DNA from: Symbiodinium kawagutii
Taxonomy: Eukaryota; Sar; Dinophyceae; Suessiales; Symbiodiniaceae
Assembly (NCBI GenBank): GCA_009767595.1
Contig: VSDK01028556.1
Coordinates: forward strand, 80,050-144,049
Direction: 5' to 3'
DNA length: 64,000 bases
In this document: one piece after another, positions 54,901 through 57,900 of the stretch
Layout of the letters: every line of letters starts with the position of its first letter
Numbering within the stretch: the first letter of the stretch is position 1
Position numbers and translations under genes: made by a program
The notes under the pieces: generated by a model
The model's database searches: none
Seen by the model: only the letters and a program-made list of their open reading frames with translations
Told to the model about the DNA's origin: nothing

Positions 54901-57900
54901 TGCCATTGAACGATGGGTGGTTGGGTGTGGCTTATAGTAAGTAATAGCCAATGAAACGGTAATTGGTTGATAAGCTGTTGAACTATCAACAACTCTATAA
55001 ACAACTAGTGGCTCGGGTTGCCAACTATAGTCCGTGGGAGCCTGTTTAACTGTAAGTTGGAAAGTTGAAGTTCCGCAGTTTCACTATGGTTTCAAACAAG
55101 GTTTCTATAAGGTAGTTTAGAATACCCTAGACGGTTAAACATTTATCTGTACTTGGTCATATTATCAAGTGATAGTCACCACTTTTGCTCAACTATGGGG
55201 CAGGAATCTATACCGTGGGTTTCTATAAGGTAGTTTAGAATACCCTAGACGGTTAAACATTTATCTGTACTTGGTCATATTATCAAGTGATAGTCACCAC
55301 TTTTGCTCAACTATGGGGCAGGAATCTATACCGTGGGTGGCACCACCATGGAGTGCACGCCATGGCATGTTGTGGATACATACAAACACCAAGTCAAAAA
55401 TAAATGGCCACCCAGGAATCCACTGTTCATTGGTTCTGGGGGGAGCCGGTGATTACATATTATAATGTATTCATATATGTATATTTAAATAATCCTTTCC
55501 CCTACTACTAAAGGTCCCCCAAACAATAAAAATAGGCATGGAATTCCCGATTTCTGTTTTTTTTGAATTTTAATTGCGTTGTTAATTGTGGCAATTGAAA
55601 ATCAATAGGAAAACACATTCATTCCAGAAGGGTCTTTACCCCCTAAAAATTATTATTAGGGTCCTCTTTGAAATCAATAATTTAGCAATATTTGAAATAG
55701 AATTTAAAAAGAGATTTAATTGAATTTTTAAATCAATTTTTTCTATTTTCATTCATAGGGAATTTTGATTGATTCTTAGGGGCACTCCTGGGGATGGCAA
55801 CCACTCTCAAGCCACCCAGCTGCCTGGGTAGCAGGAGCCACTCGGGTAACACTACGCCTACGGTTGGTCACTAGGGGATGTGGGCTGCCATCATCAGCTC
55901 TCCTCAAATCCCCACCTGGATAATGTTCCATGCCATTGCGTGGGCCCCGGTTTCCTGACTGCCAACCACTTAGTCTAACCGCAGTTTGAACTGATATGAC
56001 CGATCTTGATGGTTAAAAAAAACATGGATCATTTGGAAACGCTGACCGTTTTCTACCATGTTTCGCTGACCGTTTTCAACCATGTTTGTTGACCCAAGCT
56101 ACACACAAATGTTCGGGGTCATTCCTTTCCACCGCAGATGGCAGGCGGATGCTAGAGAACCCCGAAGAAATGTAGTCAGTCATGATGTTGACCATGTTCC
56201 ACTCGGAAATTCATCTGGTTGGTCGTTGCAACCCTCATGAAAAACAATTAGTCAATCAACCGTTTGTTAATAATAACTTTGTGAATCAAACCACCAACCA
56301 AACGATGATCATTAAACATCATTGACCATGATCACTTTGGAATCCCTGACCACAATAACTTGGGACAATAACCAATGCTTAAAACCACCAGGAGTTAGCA
56401 TCGTCCCAGTCCTTCCAATCCATCAGTGAGAAGAGTTTGCAAATCGAAGCCATTGGAGGTCGATCTTCCACCTGCCGCTGGCCGGCGAGCTGCCTCCACC
56501 ATGGTGGTCCGAGCTTGCGTGTTTCCCAATATCCCAAGCCTTTCTCGTGCTAGATGAAGAATGGAAAACAGCTAGTGACATTTCAGAATATACCTATATG
56601 AATGGTAGTTTTCAAAACAATTCAATTATATTCTACCTGCTAAATTTAGGTATATCAACATAATTGTACCTAAGTAATTGTAGTAGAACAAAAATAAAAC
56701 AACTACTGGTAGTTTCATTTGCTTTCAGCGTTCATCAAGGGGCGTTCTGACCCTCTTCCGCATCCCATACGGTAGATGCATGTCAGAATGCCCCTTGTAT
56801 ACAGCGTATGCATATATGGATATGGGTCAATATTTACCAACCAACTAATGGAGGATTTGCCAAGAATAACAGGGATAACAATGGTTAATGAAGGGGGAAC
56901 TAGGGTTTAACTGACCCACTACCATATAGAAAGGCATGTCGGCATGTCTGAAAAAACAACGCGGACATGCCCATTGTTGCACATAGGAATGTACGAGCGT
57001 GCATCCAACAAACATGCGAGCAAGCAGCGGCTCATGGCCGCCTGGATGCAAGTCTCTAGGACAACGGTTTTGAGCAGGTGGGTTAGTTGCAACCAATTTG
57101 GTTCTCTACACTGTGATTTTCTGCCAGTTTGGTTGCAACAAGCTGCTCTGCTGCAGTGCAGCATTCTGAACGCATGTTATTCTGAACGAGTCGAATGGTC
57201 TATTCCTGAAGTCAACTCGGTGCTGGTGAACCGCACCATAGAGAGGTCCGGTCTCCCATGCAGGGACCAAGGCTGCCAACTCTGAGGCTTGTCAATACTT
57301 GTCTGTGTGTCCGATGGTTGGTGGTTTCAGTCAGTCACGGTCTGAACCCTGGCATGTCATACCATGTTGCGGCTTTTAGACGACTTCCTGTTTGTTTGAT
57401 CTAGCTGGTTGGTATTGTGATCAATGTCCCAACTACCTGTGGCAAACAACAAGCTGCATTGGAACCATGCATCTTAATCCCACCATGCAAAGCAAAGCTG
57501 ATGGTCATCAAGATTTCCTATTCGTAGAAGAAACTAGTTGCTTCAACCAACTGTGCATGGTGGTTTCAACCCGGCAAGTTTTGTTTTTTGTCAACCAACC
57601 AACACTCCAAAATATTTGCCATAAAAAACCGTTTGGAACTACAAACATCTACAAACTAGAAATGCCGCATTTCCAGGTCCACCCCGTTGCACCTTTCCCT
57701 TCTCCGCCACCGGGGAGGCCATTTCAGTCTTCTCCGTCTTCTCGGAGACGAAATTCACCGGTGGATCCGCCCATCGCACGGAGGGCACCACACCGGACCT
57801 GAGATGCGAAGGGAGATCTTCGTCAGTAGCTGGTGCTGGGATGGAAATCTCCAGTCGATTTTCACCATGGTGAATCACCATCCGCTGCTGGTGCGCTTGT

